NCBI GenBank assembly: GCA_025084515.1
Contig: JAJAGP010002002.1
Coordinates: forward strand, 1 to 64,000
Length of the DNA stretch: 64,000 nt
Source: Ancistrus triradiatus
Taxonomy: Eukaryota; Chordata; Actinopteri; Siluriformes; Loricariidae
Direction of reading: 5' to 3'
The notes beneath the pieces were generated by a model, which worked only from the letters and a program-made list of their open reading frames with translations, did not search any database and was not told the DNA's origin. This document shows positions 1 to 12,084 of this stretch, one piece after another (the first letter of the stretch is position 1; each line of letters opens with the position of its first letter). A program made the translations under genes and the position numbers.

Positions 1-403
1 AAAAAAATGCAGGAAATCACATTGTAGGATTTTTAAAGAATTTAATTGTAAATTATGGTGGAAAATAAGTATTTGGTCAATAAATTTGGTTCAACTCAAT
101 ATTTTGTAACATAAACCTTTGTTGGCAATGACAGAGGTCAAACGTTTCCTGTAGCTGGTATAGCGGTGTGTTTGGGATCATTGTCATGCTTTAAGACCCA
201 GCCACGTTCCATTTTCAATGCTCTCACTGATGGAAGGAGGTTTTGGCTTAAAATCTCACGATACATGGCCCCGTTCATTCTTCCCTTAACACGGATCAGT
301 CGTCCTGTCCCCTCTGCAGAAAAACAGCCCCAAAGCATGATGTTTTCACCGCCATGCTTCACAGTAGGTATGACTAAATACTTTTTTGCCCCATTGTATA
401 CAA
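1..403 (-). mobile_element. Tc1/mariner relic, internally deleted, cut by the window edge
   Basis: Decayed Tc1-like element of the same family as 12085-13702. Reading the minus strand (362 to 138) gives typical transposase text: ENIMLWGCFSAEGTGRL, then a DNDPKHTA block that carries one of the catalytic acidic residues of the DDE domain. The right end, near 376-401, has the family's terminal words (a 'ctaaatacttttttgcccc' type end). The segment between the catalytic block and the left end is much shorter than in a full copy, so most of the C-terminal half is deleted. It cannot encode a transposase. Confidence 0.8.
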
Positions 404-414
404 CCTTACATGAC

Positions 415-1150
415 TACAGTACTGTGCAAAAGTCTTAGGCATTCTATATTTTTCAACTTATATTCTGCTTATTCTTTATTTCAGTTTTAATAGTCACTGC
501 ACTTTGTAATTCTACAATTACAGACTGTAATCCAATTGTTTCTCTACATGCTTTGTTAGACCCCTTTACTCTGTTCTCTAATGGTCAGGGCCCACACAGT
601 ACAGGTGCTTTTTGGGTGGTGGATCATTCTCAGAACTGCAGTGACATGTGGTGGTGGTGTGTTAGTGTGTGTTGAGCTGGTACGATTGGTTCAGACACAG
701 TAGTGCTGCTGGACTGAAAATAGTCCACCAAGCACCAGCATCCTGTGCCACAACAGATGAGCTACTGTCTCTGACTTTAAATCGATAAGGTGGATCAAAA
801 GGTGAATGTCTCTAATAAACTGGACAGTGAAGGAACACAGTGTTTTTAAACTCCAGCAGCACTGCTATGTCTGATCCAGTCATTCCAGCACAACACACAG
901 TAACACAGCACCACCACATCAGTGTCAGTGCAGTGCTGAGAATGATCCACCACCCAAATAGTACCTGATCTGTGGGGGTCCTGACCATTATAGAACAGAC
1001 TAAAGGGGAATAAAGTATGTAGAGAAACAGATGGACTACAGTCTGTAATTGTAAACCTACAAAGTGCAGTGACCACTGAACCTTAAATAAAGAGTAAGAA
1101 GAATATAAACTGAAAAATATTGAATGGTTAAGACTTTTGCACTGTGCTGT
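415..1150. repeat. Long inverted-repeat (hairpin) element
   Basis: The two halves are reverse complements of each other: about 415-715 pairs with about 850-1150, around a spacer of roughly 130 bp. Both tips read 'agtgcaaaagtctta' or close to it, and both arms contain a GGTGGTGGATCATTCTCAG block followed by an ACTGCA block. The arms have diverged by perhaps 15-20 percent by eye. Half of the same family recurs at 31840-32215. No coding capacity is seen. It is best read as a non-autonomous DNA transposon with very long terminal inverted repeats. Confidence 0.75.
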
Positions 1151-2700
1151 ATGTACAACAAGAGAGTCATACAATTTCTGGCCTTACTACAGTCATGGAT
1201 TATTAAGACAATATAGTAGGAATATATAGGTCAGTGTAGGAAAATACAACTGCTAAAGATCGCTCACAATACCATTCAGTTTTCAGACCAAGCTTGAAAA
1301 AAATGAAAAAGACTTGTGAATCACCACTGATCTTTTAATTTAATCCATGACAAGGCTTAAGCCCGACATGTTTAGTGGCAGCTGTGTGTTGTTTTGTTAC
1401 AGCTGATACTAATCTTGCATGCATAGCCATAATTTAGCTTGACTGTAAAAGTTATATATAGCACACTTTTTTTTAATCGTTTAACATTTGAAAGTTGTGT
1501 CTATAGTATATCTGCCACCTCTTTAATACTCTGCTAATAGCAAACATTGCATCGACTTGTAACTCAATCTACTCAATCTATTTTTAAATGCCATTTTAAA
1601 GACCTTTTAGCTGCCAGCAGTGGCGTCAGAGACATCACAAGATCGTCGTCACTCCCTCACAAACTCGCATGGATAAAATTGATATAATTCTACAGTAATG
1701 GGGAATTCTACGTTGTATGAATGTGTTGGAAGCTACGTTGGTGGGACAATGGGGGCGCTCTGAGTGCACTTGTAAAACTGCCAACTTGCGCAGCGCTCGG
1801 ATCGAGTTCCACCACTTGCGTATTTCAGGCTTTACACTCCATATAAAATCAACAGTTGGGCATGTGGAGGGCAGCTCAGCACATTCCCTCGGTCACAGTC
1901 TGTACCATTAAGTCACACCAAAACCTTTCCTAAAGCTGGCAGTTTAGCCCTACTACGCAATATGCAACGTCTTCCCTCAAGCATGAGGATGAACTCTTTC
2001 ACAACAGATATTGGTTGTGTGGTTAAATCTCTCTCTTGCAACGACTTGAGAAATGGCACATGCAGTTGGTCAGCAAACACACCCACGTGATTCACTCACC
2101 CAGGATTAAGACTCCTCCAACAAAGCAGGCTCAAGAAGAAGAGGCAAAGCTTTGGATTTCCCAAAAGTTTACAAATGCCAGGTTGCCGCTGACCTGTGGC
2201 TGGAACAGGATGGAAGAGTGCAAAATCCAGTCAGGACATCCCAGGCAGATCGCTGAGGGGGGCGGGAGATTTGCAGTGGGTGCGAAAGGGCTAAGGAGGG
2301 GGTCTCGGTCTGTAAGTCCTGATGGTCATATCAAGAGACCAAGATCTTTCTTGCAGATGCTTTATGGGATAAATATAGCAGCACATAGAGAGAAAGTGGT
2401 TATCAAATGGCCTGAGAGTGGGGTCTGCTCTGAATAGTGGCGATATCAATAGATTTGTCCTGATTCCTCCTGCATCAAAAGAGTTTTAACTGCTGACATC
2501 CATACAGGGGGACTTCATAACTGGTAACATGCGTTCACGAAGTATCCTCAACAACAATCGGCACTGATTGGTCTATTATGTTTCCTTGTCTAATCATGAT
2601 TACATTTTGAAAATGTGGATATGCCATTATTAGCTATGAAGTTCAAGTTCTTTATATAACACTTTTAATGATAGCCATTGTTTACAAAGCAACCCCAAAT
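1151..2700. other. Intergenic; unrecognised stretch with a TATA-like site
   Basis: No gene is recognised. At 1840-1850 on the plus strand there is a good TATA-like word (CCATATAAAATC). About 120 bp downstream, at 1962, an ATG opens a 42-codon frame. A second open frame without a clear ATG runs from about 2027 to 2437. Neither resembles a protein family I know. It could be a first exon, a retroelement relic or chance. Confidence 0.3.
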
Positions 2701-3600
2701 TAGAAAAAGAAAATTTACTTTGATTTTAATTTCATTGCAGACAGAATGAACCCAAGATGTGTCATGTTTTGTCTGGTCAGCCTAATTTCATTTGCTAATT
2801 AATACACCCATTTCTACATTCTGGCCTTCTTGTAACACACATTCCAAAAAAAAGCTGGGATGAGGCAAACTAGGGCTAGTAATGCAGTAAAATAATAATT
2901 ACAAAATCTACTATTATCTACTAAGGCTGAGGCTTTGATGAGCAGAGATGGGCAGAGGATACAATATTTGAACCACATGGGCAATGATAGAACCACATGG
3001 GCAAGGGATTACTTTGTCAAACCTTTGTCAAGCACAACATTATGGAGCTACATTCACAAACTCCACTTAAAACGTTAACACTGTGCAAAAAAGAAGCCTT
3101 AAAGAAGTTCTTAAGCGGCATTTACCTCTCTGAACTTTGGGACATCTAGAATGGACCATCAAACAATGGAAACGTGTATTGTGGTCAGATGAATCAGTAT
3201 CCCAGACCTTTTTTTGGAAAAAATGGATGCTGTGTGCTCCAGACCAAAGATAAAAAGGACCATCCAGACTATTATCAGCAACAAGTTTAAAGTTAGGCTC
3301 TGTCACGGTATGGGGTTGTGACAGTGCAACTGACAAAGGTCATTTACATTTCTTTGATGGCAGCATTAATGCAGAAAAGCACACAGATTTTAGAGCAACA
3401 AATACTGCCTTCAAGACAATACATTTTCCATCAATGTCTGTGCATTTTTCAACAAGGCAATGCAAAACCACATGCTGCCCACATTACAAAGACATGGGTG
3501 TGCAAGAAGAGGGTACGGGTCCTTGACCTGTCCCTAATAGAGAATGTGTGGAGAATTTTGAAACCAAAAATGTGACAATGACAACTCTGTAGTATTGCAC
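2700..3600 (+). mobile_element. Tc1-like relic (same family as 13715-14610)
   Basis: The plus strand around 3318-3575 reads transposase fragments such as FQQGNAKPHAAH followed by SLIENVWRILKPKM. These match the DNDPKH and SPDLNPIENLW blocks of Tc1 transposases in degraded form. The edges share words with the element at 13715-14610 (for example 'ttccaaaaaaaagctggga'). Several stops and frame changes make it inactive. The boundaries are approximate. Confidence 0.7.
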
Positions 3601-3731
3601 ACTTTAAGATGTGTTTGCAAGAAGAATGCTTAGAGCATACAAAAGGTCTTAGGTTCTTGTCCAGATGAATGTAAAGGAAAATTTGCAGTATGTTTAGGGT
3701 ATTGATTAATGACTCATAAGCTGTATCGTAA

Positions 3732-3927
3732 ATACATTTACAGCATTTAGCAGACACCCTTATCGAGAGCAACTTACAACTGATACAGTCTTACAATCCA
3801 AGCAATTGTAGGTTAAGGGTTTCTTGCTCAAGGAGCCAACAGTGGCAACTTGAGATGTGGGATTTGAACCCTGAACCTTCTGATCCAGAGTCCAGTACCT
3901 TAACCGCTAGGCTACCTCAGTCCTACC
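3732..3927 (-). mobile_element. tRNA-derived SINE (window family 1)
   Basis: Read on the minus strand, it starts with a box-A-like TAGCGGTTAAGG, followed by the box-B-like GGTTCAAATCCC. It ends in the shared tail 'ctctcgataagggtgtctgctaaatgctgtaaatg'-like text. This is the commonest interspersed repeat here, with about a dozen copies. Confidence 0.8.
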
Positions 3928-5560
3928 ACAGAGTGGCACATTGTGAATAAGAGTCTTGATTAGAGAATAAAGCAGATTTATTTGAACTGTTTAGCATCTC
4001 TGCAGCAAATCTTGGAACACCAGCGTTGGGCAGTGAATCAGGTTTCTTTATCTTCAGAGTTTGGTGAACCATCTGGAAAAAATAAGTTGCACACTTTCTA
4101 TTACGTTCAATAGTTGGACAGCATTTGTTTAATGTTTAATATATACTCCTTTCTTGGCACTAGAACAAGAATAATATAGCTAAAAATCTTAGATTATTTA
4201 TAGTCTACTTTGGGCCAGTGGAATTACTAGAGGATCTGGTGTTGGGCATTTGAACATGTTTGGTGTTCAACTAGAAAACCTACCTACCTTGTGAGTGATG
4301 AAACCTGTTATGAGGAATAAAATCTACTATCAGTACATGAATATGGCTACACAATAGTAAGTTCAGAGGTGAATTTACATTGTAGAACATTACTTTTGCC
4401 TGAGGGGTACATGTTATAGTGGTACATGTTTGGTACACTGATTGATACACGTTAAATTTCACCTTTGAACTTACTACAGGCAACTTCATCAGGCTCAGTA
4501 GTGTTATGGCAGATTTTAATCACTTCAGCATTACAGTCCAGTCTTATACAAACGTTTGGTCACCTGGTCACATGTTTTGCTTGTTAAAAATAGAAAGAAT
4601 GTAACATTTGCAGGGAAACTGTGCTTAAAACTGACTGTCTAATTCAAAATGAATCATATATGGTAGATAAACCTGATTTACCCGTATTGGTGTTATTTCA
4701 GACTACTAAATACATTAGTCTACCATTTGAGCTAATGATTTTTCGTGTTCTATGCTATCCAGTATGCTGCTTTTCATGCCATGTCCTGTTTAAATTATCG
4801 AGCCAAATCATTTTCATTAATCAGAAGCAAAACCCAAGAAAAAAATGCACTGTGAATTTTCAGTGAAACTGTGAATTGCTTGACAGTTTTAATGTGGTCA
4901 CAGTTTGACCATGAAGTTCAGAGTTCTACTATGAATTTTGGTGGTAATTTGGCCACATCATGGTTCTACTGTCAAATTTCACAGTACATTTTTTCCTGGG
5001 AACTGCTCCATCATGTGGTTAACCAGTTTTTTTTCCTTGATACCTCTATGTAAACTTGTTTAGGTGAATAAACTGACCAAACGTGACACAGCCCCTATGA
5101 ACATTAGGCGTTAAATGTTTACATGTGGATGGAGACACACTGGCGTAGCCTCTCGTAGTATTATTGTGAGAAATGTCACACAGTACATGGCAGAGGTTTA
5201 CTTTCATCAGTTAGACTGGAATTCAGTAAGTAACGACATTCTCGATTTATTGGGGGGAGGTGGGGCAATGAAAAACGAAATGATACACATTTCTCTTCTC
5301 AGAAAGCGAAGACATCAAGCCAAACCATTTTTAATAATCAGAAATAGAAAATATGGGAAAGAGCTCCCTCGTGTGGTCAGATACAGAACTGATTTAGGAA
5401 CCGCTGTTCAAAGCATAATATGAACGTTAGGGGGCAGTGTGGTGTAACAAACCAGTCACAGAAATTAGATTTTTAAATATTTTATTTAGGTGAAAATAGC
5501 ACATCTTAATTCATTCAATCCACTCTATCACAGTGCCATAAACACACATAGACTATTACA
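3928..5560. other. Intergenic, nothing recognised
   Basis: AT-rich, with only short open frames and no splice-bounded conserved peptide on either strand. Phrases such as 'cacagtttgaccatgaagttc' look like old repeat text, but I cannot name the family. Confidence 0.4.
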
Positions 5561-5564
5561 CCCC

Positions 5565-6727
5565 TGGGCAAAAAATGGGTCAAACATAAAATTGCAAAAT
5601 ATATCCTTTTTTTTTTTTTTTTTTAAAGGTTCCTAACAATAAAGTATCAAGAAGCAAGAAAATCCACTCCTGAGACCTCTACCACCATTGTTTCTCACTC
5701 ACTTGTTGTTGCTGCAACACTGTTGGAAGCTGGAAAACAGGAAACTCACTTCAGTCTTCTTGTACACAAAGTTAAAATCATGAGAAGATTTCAATGTTTG
5801 ATATAAAACTCAAATACATCAAAAGACATTTTAAAGATTATTAGTTGGTAATCTGCCATACCTGGTGCAGCCCATCACAAGCCTGTAGGCAAGCTCTTAA
5901 ACGAAACCAGGCGTGACAGATATCTACAGGTACAGACCTACAATAAGCAGTGTTGTGAAAGGGGTTGCTGTCAGAAACCACATAGCTGGTCTTCATCAGG
6001 CCAACTGCAGCTATTCTGAAATTCACAAGACCCTAAAGGCACAGCAAATCCCTGGTTCACTAATCAGCTATTAAGAAAATAGGTCAACGCTTTGTAACAA
6101 CAGGTGATATTTCCAGAAAAAAAGATCTGGAAGTCCCATTGTCCCTTCAAGCAGAGGTGACCATTTGCTAAAATAAAGTGTGGACTGATGAATCATGATT
6201 CGAGTTACACGGTGATGGTCCAGAGAGGTGTCTTGTGAGAGATACAACAGCGAGTGCATCTCTGCTACCATTCAGCATGGAGGTAGAAGTATCATGGTGT
6301 GGGCAGAGCCTTTTCAGCTGCTGGTGAGCTGCGTCACTGTCAAAAGCCAGTGAATGCTTTGGAGTAGAGGAAGATATTACTTCCCACAACTGTAAAGTTG
6401 TTTTCTAAAGACGAAGATAATGCTTATGCTCACATTGTGAAGACCACCAAGAAGTGGCTTAAGAACAAGTCCATCAGGCTTGTTATTGCCTGGTCAGAGT
6501 CCAGATTTGAACCCTATAGAGAACATAACTGTGAGACATTTTCCAATCGTCGGCTACTGTTAGAAGCCATTACCAGTGAGTGGAACAACACTGATTCATC
6601 TTCCTGTAAAAAGCAGTGAGTTTACCCACAAGAATTAAACGTTTAAGGAAATGACCAAATATTTCTGTTGAGAGTATTAAAAGCTTTTGCAGTTTTAATT
6701 TTGGCTCATTATGTTGCCCTGGAGTAC
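5565..6727 (+). mobile_element. Tc1-like relic with both ends
   Basis: The ends are imperfect inverted repeats: 'cctgggcaaaaaatgggtca' on the left, and its approximate reverse complement 'tggctcattatgttgccctgg' on the right. In between, the plus strand holds broken transposase text in several frames, including a WTDES-like block near 6180-6200 and a WS-type block near 6490. The length of about 1.16 kb is shorter than an intact Tc1 element, and many stops make it inactive. Confidence 0.7.
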
Positions 6728-6789
6728 ACACTCACGCATTCAAATTCTGTTGATTCAGTTCCATATTGCAGCATTTAAACATTTACACA

Positions 6790-6935
6790 ACACATGTAGC
6801 AGCTGGACTTATCTATAGCAACTTACAATTTAAGCTGAAGGTTAAGAGAAGGTTAAAAGCTGGGATTTGAATTTCACAACCTCTGAAGTGTAGGCCAGCT
6901 CCTTAACCACTGAGCCACCTCTCACCCAAACGCCA
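6790..6935 (-). mobile_element. Diverged SINE fragment
   Basis: The minus strand reads 'gtggctcagtggttaagg' (box-A-like) and then an AAATCCCAGC region. It resembles SINE family 1 but is more diverged and lacks a clean tail. Confidence 0.5.
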
Positions 6936-7109
6936 ACTGACTTCTCACTGATAACCTGCAAACCACTGAACATTTATGAGTCTAGCAAAAGCCTGTGGGT
7001 TTCTCAATGAAAGCAAACAAATGAGGGTCCACCAACGTGGGCATCTAGTTCAAAAGGAAATATGCTTTAAACCCTACCAGTATTATTGTTCTAGGAAGTT
7101 CAGCTAAGG

Positions 7110-7352
7110 CAGTGGTTCTCAAAGGGGGTGGCTGGGGAGCAGCAAGACAAGTGAATGAGGTATCTTATGTTTAAGATACATAATGATTCCATGGCAAAGG
7201 TGATTCACTTTATTTTTGTTTTGTCCAATAAGAAGTAGCAGTTTTATATGTATTACGATGTTTAAAATAAATTCCAGTGGAGTTTGGAATCTGATTGGGG
7301 GGTTTGAAACTACAAAAGGGGTGCCCTGCAGAAAAAAGTTTGAGAACCACTG
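7110..7352. mobile_element. Non-autonomous hAT-type MITE
   Basis: The terminal inverted repeats are CAGTGGTTCTCAAA at 7110 and TTTGAGAACCACTG ending at 7352. This is the classic end sequence of Charlie-like hAT elements. Length is 243 bp with no coding capacity. The flanking 8 bp (agctaagg and acctagtg) match only partly, as expected for an old target-site duplication. Confidence 0.8.
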
Positions 7353-8307
7353 ACCTAGTGATCTCCTGTGGGAATAAAGTCCCCCCTTTTGCCTTGTAAA
7401 GCTGCTACGAAAAAGCACTAATTGATTCTATTCCAAAACTTCCCACTTTTTCCTTCAGTGCTGCTTGATGACAGGTTCACCCAGCATTCTGCTTACCTTC
7501 TTCCCTCTCTACCTGCTCTGCGAACTCGCATATCACCTCTAGTCACCATTGTCCAATCTCATCTACCCAAGCCTGGTGTCACTTTAGCGTTAATCGGCAG
7601 CCTCATACGTCAGGCCATCTTCATGTCTTGTCCACAGTACTCTTTAACACTTCCTGATCTGACCTCGGGGCTTCAGTGTCAGATTGAATAAGTAGATAAA
7701 ATAAATGCTATTTGTTTATTTTAATCAAGAGCGAGACGCGAATGCCGCGCGTGCAATCAGAATCGAGTTGGATGGTATTGGTTTGCTGTTTGCTCCCACA
7801 AATAGGTTGTGACACTCTAGCACCTGTTCCTTCTAGCATCTGCCAGATGAGATATAATTTCTGACTGGTCGATGTGACCCAGGGACCCAGCTTACTTTAT
7901 TCTTTTGGCTAGAGACCTCCAGCTCCTGTTCATTATCCTTTATAAAGCTCCTAGGAACCAACCAAAAGACCCAGCAGATGAATTGGTGATTAATGTAACA
8001 AGCCAAAGGGGTAAATGAAAGTCGTTTAATCATTAATATTGTTGATGTACTTTATCTGCGTGTAATTCGTTTCTTCAGTGAATATGTTTATTAATAGGCA
8101 TGCACGGGCCACCCCACTCTTCTGCTGCTAGTCAGTATGGCTGGGCAGGTATTGTCAGTTCTTTTAATACTGATCCTGTTCCTTGTTGAATACTTTTTGT
8201 GAAGTTCATTAAAATATCACTGAAGACAGTCTACAGGCACTTTGAAATAAACATGAACACCGATGCATATTTTGCATTGTGAAAATCGGCTACTATAGTC
8301 TGTTTTC
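7353..8307. other. Intergenic, nothing recognised
   Basis: No gene or clear repeat is seen. The short open frames have no family resemblance. Confidence 0.4.
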
Positions 8308-8984
8308 TAGGGGTGTAACGATACACTCTGCTCATGATTCGATTCACGATACCTAGTTCACGATTCAATTTTCTTATGATTTTTTTCATTTCGGAAGTGT
8401 AAACAATGCAAAACAATGTACATTTTCTTAAATAAGGTTTTTAGCAAAAAATATGTAGTCCCATGCAATTAAAAGCAATTACTAGAAACTGAGATTTAAA
8501 ATTGTAAGTAGAATGTTCTATTGTAGCCTAACCATATAGGTTATTAAATAACCGAGTGAAAACATTCCTTTTTTTTTTATTTCTGAAGAATAACAATTCA
8601 AAATATAGTGTACTTCTTTTGTAGAAAACTTGAAACAAAAATAGTTTGCTGCAATGAAAAGAAATGAGAAGTTTTAAATAATGCTACAGCAATAAAATGC
8701 TATTGTAACAGTTTCACCAAATCTAAATAACCTCCTAAATAAGTCCTATCTTAAATTCAAAATCAAAGTAAACAAATAAGCCCACCAAGCCTTTAAACCA
8801 TCCCCAATCTCAAATTCACCTTTACCTTAATGAGTTTCCAATTGCAGAACTAAATCTATGTGTATGGGAGCATGATGTAACATGCGCCCTCTGGTGTTCC
8901 AAAAACGCAACTGCGTCAGATGGCATGATAAACAGAACGCATGTGAGATCGTATATCTCCACAATGCATCGTTACACCCCTTAT
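8308..8984. mobile_element. hAT-like non-autonomous element with 'ggggtgtaacgat' ends
   Basis: The left end reads 'aggggtgtaacgata' near 8310. The right end reads 'tgcatcgttacacccct' near 8966-8982, its reverse complement. This pair of ends is widespread in fish genomes. The interior is AT-rich and non-coding. A CTCF-like word lies inside at 8884-8897. Confidence 0.65.
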
Positions 8985-9336
8985 ATTTTCCCACATCGAC
9001 ACCCTTAGGATCTTGAAGAAGCAGTTTTAGGTTTTGTACCCGAGTGCCGAATAATAGGAGATTTATAGTGCAGTGCGTACATTATGTACTGTATAATACA
9101 ATGCTAACACCATATTCAACCAATATCATGCTGAAAATGTTTGAACTATCTCTCCAAAATCTATCTTCTTCAGCAAATAAGTGTTTGCCCCAATATTTAA
9201 TATTTTTCTAAATGATCTCATCTACTTTAAACAAACTGTCGTTATTTTACTTTGCTCAGCTGTATCTCAATTATTGTTTGTGTGATTCATGCAAATGACA
9301 TCTTATCCTGTCTACAAAGTCAGACAGTCTTGACTC

Positions 9337-11933
9337 TTAGTGTTGTGGTGCTCCAGGCCTCCAGACTTGGGGCTGTATGCCTATCCGTGTAGCAATAAAG
9401 CGAGGCTTTGGTGCCTGAACTGGAGGCTTCCGGAATTTTGGGGACAGAGCACTAAGCTCAGGAGCACTCTTGAACTGTCTGGCCACCTCAAGACCAGTAT
9501 AGCTGGACATGTTGGATGTAGGAGCTGGAGGCGAATAGGGGGTAGGGAGAAATACGGGAGAAGCAGAGATTTTAGGGAGTTCTGGCAGACCTGGAGCCCG
9601 TGCTGGCATGACTGGTGGTTCAGGTAAATACTGAGGTGGAGGTGATGCAGGTGTTGGTGTGGGGGAGGTCAGGTCAGATCGAGACAGAGGCTCAGCCAGC
9701 GATGTGTGTGCACGTGGAACAATCACTGTAGGGGTTATTGTCGGGGCTGACATTGGAGTAGGAGTGGAAAAGCGCTTGATCTCATACACACGTGCTGCTT
9801 TCACAGGTACCTGTCTGGGCTGGGCTAAGGTATGACCTTTTAGTGGTTGCCTCTGGTTCTGGTAGGTGGAACCTGTCGAATGTGTGCTTGAGCCGCCTCC
9901 GAAACTGAACATGGCAGAGTTGAGTTGATATGGCTGCCGCCTCATGACTTCAATGGCCTTGATTCCTTCCTTGTGGATACCATGAGCGCTCTTTCCCACC
10001 TTGGAGTTTCCTTCAAAACCTTTTGGTCTTGCACGCTGTGCTCCCAGAGGACAAGATGGGGACAGCAGTGGGTTATAACTGATGGGTGGTGGAGCACGGA
10101 CGTTTGGGGAGTATTTCCAGTTTGACGACATAGATGAGGGCTCGTGTGGCTGGAACATAGTCGTGACTGAGGGGGGCTGGGCAGGCTGTTGCTGATACTG
10201 AGCGTGTGACGGTAAAGAATCCACTACGAAGAGATCTTTGCGATTCTGTCTTCGAGCAAACAGCTCAGCACCCTTTCCTTCTGCCTGAGCAATCTGGGGC
10301 ATCTCAGAGATGACTCGTGGTTTAGGAGCTATTGGTGGTGGGATCTTTTCGCTCCTTTCATCCATGCTGTAGGTATCCAGGGAGAAAGTGACACGCTCCG
10401 AGTGTCCAGGCTTGTGCCTGTCGTCCAAATTCTGCACCATAGACAGCAGCTCAGGGTTGGGTGAGTTTTTCTTGATTTCGTGTATCCTGAAGAGTGGCTT
10501 ATGGCTGCTGCGGCGGCGAGCCTCTTGAAGGATTCCAGTGCGACTGCTGCCCATAGGTGCTTTCTCTTGGTTTGCTACATGGCTAACTGAGCTAATGGGA
10601 GTTAGCTCAGTCATGGATATAGTCATGGAGGAAGCAGGCATGGTTGTTGTCTCAGGTGCAGGTGATAGAGCAGGAGCAACGGGGGTCATGCTATTAGGCT
10701 CTTTGAGAATAATAGGAGGAGAAACAGTAACTACAGTAGTAGGGACGGGGCAATCAGCAGACACTGCTGCCTGTCCTATGGAAGGCACAGTCTGAACACT
10801 GTCCATAGAGGAAATAAGATGTGGAGTTAGGGGCTGGGCAGGTTCTGGTAAAGCAGCAGCAGGTGGGAGAAACACTGTGGACAGATGGGTTGATGTGGAT
10901 GGCGTCTCTGCAGAAACCTCAGTGCTCTGATTCGCTGTGAATCTGACAGGGGGAACATCCAAGGGAACGTTCTCCTCTGAGGCGACTGAGAAAGGTTGTG
11001 CCACCACTGCCACTGAAACTGGTCTGGGAGTCTTTTTAGTGGTATTAGGTCTAAAAACAACTGGTGCAGTGGCTGCTCTGTGACTGATGAATCCTGGGGC
11101 AAAGGGTCGAGCTGTGCGGTTCAGCACTGAACTAGCTGGCAACTCTGGCAGAGGAGTGGGAGGTGGAGGCACTATAGATGATGCAAGAATTATTGGTTGG
11201 TTTCTTACTGGCACCATTGAAGGAACCGCTGGTTTTATACTGGCAGTATCCTCACTTGCGGTTGGAGGGGTAACTTGTGGTGATGGTACCAAAAGTACCG
11301 TCTTGGCAACAGGAGCCTTGTCTTGTGTTACCATTTCTGGTGGTCTGCTAGGCTTTGGGGCAACTGGTGGTGGCCGAACACTGGGTTTCACCAGCTTCTC
11401 AGTCTGTACCAACGACTCTGGTGTCTGTTGTTGTATCTCAGGCTGTGTCTGGCTCTGGACTTGACCCTGTTGTTCCATTGCAGTAGTCCTCTTCTTTGCA
11501 TGCTCCTCAGCTCTCTTCCTCTGCTGCTCAAATAACCGAGCTCCCTTCCCTGTGGTGTTACTCAGACCAGGGCTCAGAGAATCCTCCGCATCACCTCCTT
11601 CCAGACCTCTGGATGCTGACCTCTTCTCTAGCATGTCCAGGTAGTCACTGTCCCAAGTGGGATCAGGTGCTGCACTAAATCCTTCCTCGTCCACTTCCGA
11701 TTCACTTCCGAGGAAGTGGCTGTCCTCATCTTGCGAGTCCTGTTGAAGGTCCTCGTCAACACTACCGTAGCTGGTCAGCGTGTACTTCTTAGAGCGCTGC
11801 CGTCTTTTTTTGAACATCAAGACACCCTTAGAGTGGGGGTTAGGTGCATCGGTCAGCAGAGAGGCAATGGTGCGACACTTGGTCCGTGCCTCTTTCACCT
11901 GCTTATCTTGCTGCGTCTCACCACGATTCAGCT
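9337..11933 (-). CDS. synpo2l: Synaptopodin 2-like, coding exon 4 (C-terminal tail, residues 321-1185)
   Basis: This is the large last coding exon of the cytoskeletal heart-enriched actin-associated protein. It opens at a CAAATTTAG acceptor and ends at a TAA on the minus strand at 9337-9339. The conserved order of SYNPO2L blocks is visible: KCRTIASLLTDAPNPHSKGV, LMFKKRRQRSKKYTL, SDYLDMLEKR, GARLFEQQRKRAEEH, RTGILQEARRR, SPNPELLSMVQNLDD, GAELFARRQNRKD, NWKYSPNVRAPPPISYNPLL, GIKAIEVMRRQPYQL, and the C-terminal TRIGIQPQVWRPGAPQH. The exon is proline-rich and low-complexity between blocks, as usual for this actin/alpha-actinin-binding tail at the Z-disc. The LMFKKRRQR and RRQPYQL blocks separate it from plain synaptopodin-2. 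I cannot tell which teleost duplicate (a or b) it is. A possible ATTAAA poly(A) signal lies just downstream at 9196-9201 (minus). Confidence 0.95.
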
Positions 11934-12084
11934 CTAAATTTGATGAAAGGAGAATAACGTGCAATGAGAAGTCAGAAAAAGAAAATTGTTCTGGATTGTC
12001 CTCTATATCTTGAGTACAATTTATGGTACTTAAGACAACTAATAAATACTTCCAAGCTCTTCCCCTGCAGGAAATGTAGCATAT

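Noticed and set aside
166..438. Plus-strand 90-codon frame at the left edge
   Set aside because: It is the reverse complement of Tc1 transposase text on the minus strand.
11087..11464. Plus-strand open frames opposite synpo2l exon 4
   Set aside because: They are antisense shadows of a long proline/threonine-rich exon, with low-complexity G/V/T composition and no domain.
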